The position numbers and the translations under genes are program-made. 5,840 nt of DNA, taken from Moraxellaceae bacterium. Its GTDB lineage: Bacteria; Pseudomonadota; Gammaproteobacteria; Pseudomonadales; UBA3067. Each line of letters opens with the position of its first letter. Positions within the stretch are counted from its first letter, which is position 1. Positions 5,685 to 5,840 of this stretch are shown piece by piece. Under the pieces are notes generated by a model that was given only the letters and a program-made list of their open reading frames with translations, did no database searches and was not told where the DNA came from. The DNA lies in contig NVTH01000007.1 of NCBI GenBank assembly GCA_002401525.1, forward strand, positions 14,609 to 20,448. Direction: 5' to 3'.

Positions 5685-5840
5685 TTATTCCGTCTTTTCT
5701 TTCTCGGGGTGCCAGATTTGAACCTTAGGATCAAATTCAAACCCCTCGTCCATTTTGCTATCATCGGGAAACTCACCTAAGTCCTTAGGGCGAGCCAGGA
5801 AATATTCAGTCGGAGGAGGAGGATCAATGCCATGCACATC
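5685..5840 (-). CDS. C-terminal end of an unrecognised protein (5' partial)
   Basis: The last 51 codons of a leftward gene that begins beyond the right edge; stop TAA at 5687-5685. The residues include HGIDPPPPTEYFLARPKDLG, then an acidic stretch, FEFDPKVQIWHPE and a charged end EKEKTE. A four-proline run, many acidic residues and no hydrophobic segment suggest a soluble or solvent-exposed tail. The frame is open to the window edge and the stop is followed by a hairpin, which supports a real gene end. I do not recognise the family. It may be followed by the NlpI-like gene in the same direction, but the 289-base gap with its own TATAAT box argues for separate transcription. Confidence 0.6.
   Translation of the reverse strand, partial: DVHGIDPPPPTEYFLARPKDLGEFPDDSKMDEGFEFDPKVQIWHPEKEKTE

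Noticed and set aside
650..5741. The 12-base word ATCAAATTCAAA found at 650, 1037 and 5730
   Set aside because: Two copies encode Asn/Ser-rich loops and the third lies in a gene on the other strand. Spacing and context are unrelated, so chance in AT-rich DNA is the simplest reading.

Overview
The window looks like chromosomal DNA of a Gram-negative bacterium, most likely a gammaproteobacterium. The reasons are an outer-membrane beta-barrel protein ending in phenylalanine, a PhoP/PhoQ-type two-component pair, and an NlpI-like periplasmic TPR protein. Base composition is moderate and codon use is mixed. I see no insertion sequence, integrase, tRNA, rRNA or CRISPR array, and no clear sign of recent transfer. 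The genus cannot be told from this sequence alone.

Layout, left to right. Positions 1-1214 (+) hold the last 403 codons of a large surface protein that ends in an Omp85/D15-type barrel; its start lies off the left edge. It converges, with a 20-base gap, on a three-gene operon read leftwards: a secreted PepSY-domain protein (3979-3356), a PhoP-like response regulator (3359-2673, overlapping the PepSY stop as ATGA) and a PhoQ-like sensor kinase (2641/2644-1235, 28 bases after the regulator). Upstream of this operon is about 567 bases without a convincing gene (3980-4546). It holds a possible promoter, three copies of a GGTTAAAA element, and at its right end a perfect 11-bp terminator hairpin for the next gene.

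Positions 5395-4547 (-) encode an exported TPR protein resembling NlpI. In front of it, 5396-5684 has no standard gene but is unusually structured. A perfect TATAAT box is embedded in one palindrome, with a larger two-tier palindrome beside it. Further down, a small open frame with a very good ribosome binding site overlaps the start of the TPR gene. The right edge (5840-5685, -) is the last 51 codons of another leftward gene that I do not recognise.

Functional reading: the centre is an envelope-stress or cation/antimicrobial-peptide sensing module (kinase, regulator and a periplasmic PepSY accessory protein), flanked by envelope genes (outer-membrane barrel, periplasmic TPR adaptor). The link between the module and its neighbours is inferred only from location and shared cell compartment. 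The most interesting unexplained stretch is 5379-5617, the leader of the NlpI-like gene.
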